Shown: one piece after another, positions 15,341-17,192 of the stretch
Layout: each line of letters opens with the position of its first letter
How positions within the stretch are numbered: position 1 is the first letter of the stretch
NCBI GenBank assembly: GCA_900545085.1
Contig: UQXU01000034.1
Span: 1 to 17,192, forward strand
Length of the DNA stretch: 17,192 nucleotides
Source of the DNA: an uncultured Eubacteriales bacterium
GTDB lineage: Bacteria; Bacillota; Clostridia; Christensenellales; Christensenellaceae
Reading direction: 5' to 3'
Notes under the pieces: generated by a model
Told to the model about the DNA's origin: nothing
The model's input: the letters and a program-made list of their open reading frames with translations, nothing else
Database searches by the model: none
Translations under genes and position numbers: made by a program

Positions 15341-17110
15341 ATGGCGAGATTTCCTGAAGAATGGCTGGCAGAGCTGATAGAGAAAAACGATATAGTAGAC
15401 GTGATATCTCAGTATATTCCGCTCAAAAGACAGGGTATGCGCTATTGGTCTAAATGCCCGTGGCATTCCGAACGCAACGCTTCCTTCTCTGTTCAGCCCG
15501 CCAAGCAGATGTACTACTGCTTTTCGTGCAAAAAAGGCGGCGGCGTAATAAACTTCATGATGGAGTACGAAAAGCTTACGTACGTGGAGGCGGTGGAGCG
15601 TCTGGCGGAGCGCGCCGGCATGGAGCTGCCGCAGACTAAGTTTTCCGCTCAGGATCAGGAGCGGGAGAAAAGGCGCAGAGAATATAAAAAGAGACTGCAC
15701 GAGCTGATGCGCTCTGCGGCGCTGATGTATCACGAGATACTGCGCTCGCCGGAGGGCGAACCTGCCAGAAGGTATCTGGCGAATCGCGGCGTGCTGCAAA
15801 GCGCGGCTAAATTCGGATTGGGCTATGCTCCGGACAGGTACGACACGGCTGTAAAAGCGCTGACGGTCAAGGGATATTCCGTAAAAGAGCTGGCGGACGC
15901 GGGCCTGGTGCGTCAGAAGAACAATCATGCTTACGATGTTTTCCGCGGCAGGGTGTTGTTTCCCGTGCAAGACGTGCGCGGGAATGTGGTAGCGTTCGGC
16001 GGCAGAGTTTTGGGAGACGGAGAACCGAAATACCTAAATTCTCCGGAAACGCTCATATTCAACAAGCGAGAGAATCTTTACGCTTTGAATATGGTAAAGA
16101 AAAGACAGGGGCTTAGCGAAATAACGCTGGTAGAAGGCTATATGGACGTAGTATCAATAGCGGCGGCAGGGTACGACACGGCCGTTGCGGCTTTGGGGAC
16201 GGCGTTCACGAGCGGTCAGGCCCGCCTGCTGAAGAGATATGCGTCGTCCGTAGCGGTAATGCTCGATTCTGACAGAGCGGGGATAACCGCGGCGCAAAAG
16301 GTCTGTTCGATATTGGAAAAGGAGCGGCTGGAGGTGAAAGTGGTGCTGCTGGAGGACGGAATGGACCCGGACGAATACGTCAGGAAATATGGACTGGACG
16401 CCCTGCAGCGGCGCGTTCGGGAAGGCATAACTCCGACAGAGCTGAGATTGCGCACGCTGAAAGAGGACTTTAACATGCAGATAGAGCAGGATAGAGTTCG
16501 ATATTCCACAAAGGCGTGCGAAATAATAGGCAAATTGGACAACGAGATAGAAAAAGATAGGTATTACGCCAGAGTCGCACGAGAGACCGGAATAAGCGCG
16601 CAGACGCTCTCGGCTCAGGCGAACCGCGGCGATGGGAATAATTCCTTGCTCAACGTGGTAAAATTGAAAGACAATGGTTCAGCTGTAGACGATGAAACAA
16701 AGCTCCTTTCGGCTGTCATAGAGAGACCGGAGCTTGCGGAAAAGCTCGGCATATTGGAAAGTGATTTCACGCAGGAGAAGCAGCGGAATGTATTTTCTGA
16801 GATTTTACGGCAAATAAAAAAAGGGAAAACGCCGACAAATGGCGAAATAATAAACATGCTCGCAGAAGAGGACGAGCTGAAGCATAAGCTCGCGAGAGTA
16901 AGCACACGCAGCGATCTCGAGGATTTTGCGTTTTCTCTGCTGATGAAGCTGCGCATAGACGCGCTGGAACGTCAGAAGCGCAATATATTGCAGAAAATTG
17001 ATAAAGAAGAAAATAAAGAAGAATGGGCGCGGCTTATGCTGGAATTAAAACCCATAGATGACAAAATTAAAGACATAAAACGGCAAAGAATTGAAAGGCT
17101 CAGGCGCTGA
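15341..17110 (+). CDS. dnaG: DNA primase DnaG
   Basis: Makes RNA primers for the lagging strand and works with the replicative helicase. It has 589 residues, a usual length. The N-terminal zinc domain has C39-x2-H42 and C60-x2-C63. The RNA polymerase core includes FPVQDVRGNVVAFGGR, then TOPRIM catalytic residues E265 (VEGYMD), D309 and D311 (LDSDRAG) and D344 (MDPDEY). The C-terminal part, roughly 430-589, is helical and charged, the expected helicase-binding region. ATG 15341 follows GGAG (15332-15335) at 5 nt; a second purine-rich site lies at 15318-15324. Downstream, rpoD would be expected from the conserved clostridial order but is not in the window. Confidence 0.97.
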   Translation: MARFPEEWLAELIEKNDIVDVISQYIPLKRQGMRYWSKCPWHSERNASFSVQPAKQMYYCFSCKKGGGVINFMMEYEKLTYVEAVERLAERAGMELPQTKFSAQDQEREKRRREYKKRLHELMRSAALMYHEILRSPEGEPARRYLANRGVLQSAAKFGLGYAPDRYDTAVKALTVKGYSVKELADAGLVRQKNNHAYDVFRGRVLFPVQDVRGNVVAFGGRVLGDGEPKYLNSPETLIFNKRENLYALNMVKKRQGLSEITLVEGYMDVVSIAAAGYDTAVAALGTAFTSGQARLLKRYASSVAVMLDSDRAGITAAQKVCSILEKERLEVKVVLLEDGMDPDEYVRKYGLDALQRRVREGITPTELRLRTLKEDFNMQIEQDRVRYSTKACEIIGKLDNEIEKDRYYARVARETGISAQTLSAQANRGDGNNSLLNVVKLKDNGSAVDDETKLLSAVIERPELAEKLGILESDFTQEKQRNVFSEILRQIKKGKTPTNGEIINMLAEEDELKHKLARVSTRSDLEDFAFSLLMKLRIDALERQKRNILQKIDKEENKEEWARLMLELKPIDDKIKDIKRQRIERLRR

Positions 17111-17158
17111 CCAAAGGAAAAATGCCGACGGGCGGCGAAATATTTATTATAGATATAT

Positions 17159-17192
17159 ATGGACAGCCCCACTAAGAAGGATAGAGAGGTGC
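17159..17192 (+). CDS. Possible start of the next gene, cut by the window edge
   Basis: An open frame beginning at ATG 17159 reads MDSPTKKDREV and is still open at the edge. There is no ribosome site at a normal distance, and 11 codons carry no identity. By gene order it would be rpoD, but a later start beyond the edge is equally possible: an AGAAGG run at 17175-17180 and a GTG at 17189 lie close to the edge. The ATG at 17122 has AAAGGA only 3 nt before it and stops after 17 codons. Confidence 0.2.
   Translation, partial: MDSPTKKDREV

Overview
The window reads as a chromosomal segment of an uncultured-type member of the Clostridia (Bacillota). Pointers are: a dgt-dnaG pair (usually followed by rpoD in this class), TrmK (a tRNA methyltransferase typical of Gram-positive bacteria), a long clostridial-type HflX with an extra N-terminal domain, strong GGAGG-type ribosome binding sites, and TTG/GTG starts. 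Base composition looks intermediate, and isoleucine in the housekeeping genes is written mainly as ATA, which is unusual. A genus cannot be named from sequence alone.

Layout. 1-505: a gene-poor stretch and a 65-residue orphan that looks like the C-terminal tail of an Rpn/PD-(D/E)XK nuclease. 506-1852: radA, ending in an intrinsic terminator. 2126-10694: a long + strand run of gyrB, gyrA, a small membrane protein gene, hflX, trmK and recF, with gaps from 2 to 46 nt. It has a clear promoter and a short gyrB leader carrying a terminator-like hairpin. 10732-14095: a minus-strand block of four genes (four-helix membrane protein, nitroreductase, radical SAM protein, orphan solute-binding-like protein), each with its own signals. 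14137-17110: + strand dgt and dnaG; a reading frame that may begin the next gene opens near the right edge.

Together the + strand genes serve DNA topology (GyrA/GyrB), repair (RadA, RecF), replication priming (DnaG), dNTP hydrolysis (Dgt), ribosome rescue (HflX) and tRNA modification (TrmK). RecF and TrmK sit beside gyrase and HflX rather than beside dnaN and rpoD.

No CRISPR array, rRNA, tRNA, insertion sequence or obvious defence operon is visible. The least explained parts are the Rpn-tail orphan, the JAMM-like motif in HflX, the gyrB leader, the structured gap at 11188-11482, and the dyads before dnaG. These are leads; none is shown to be a new system.
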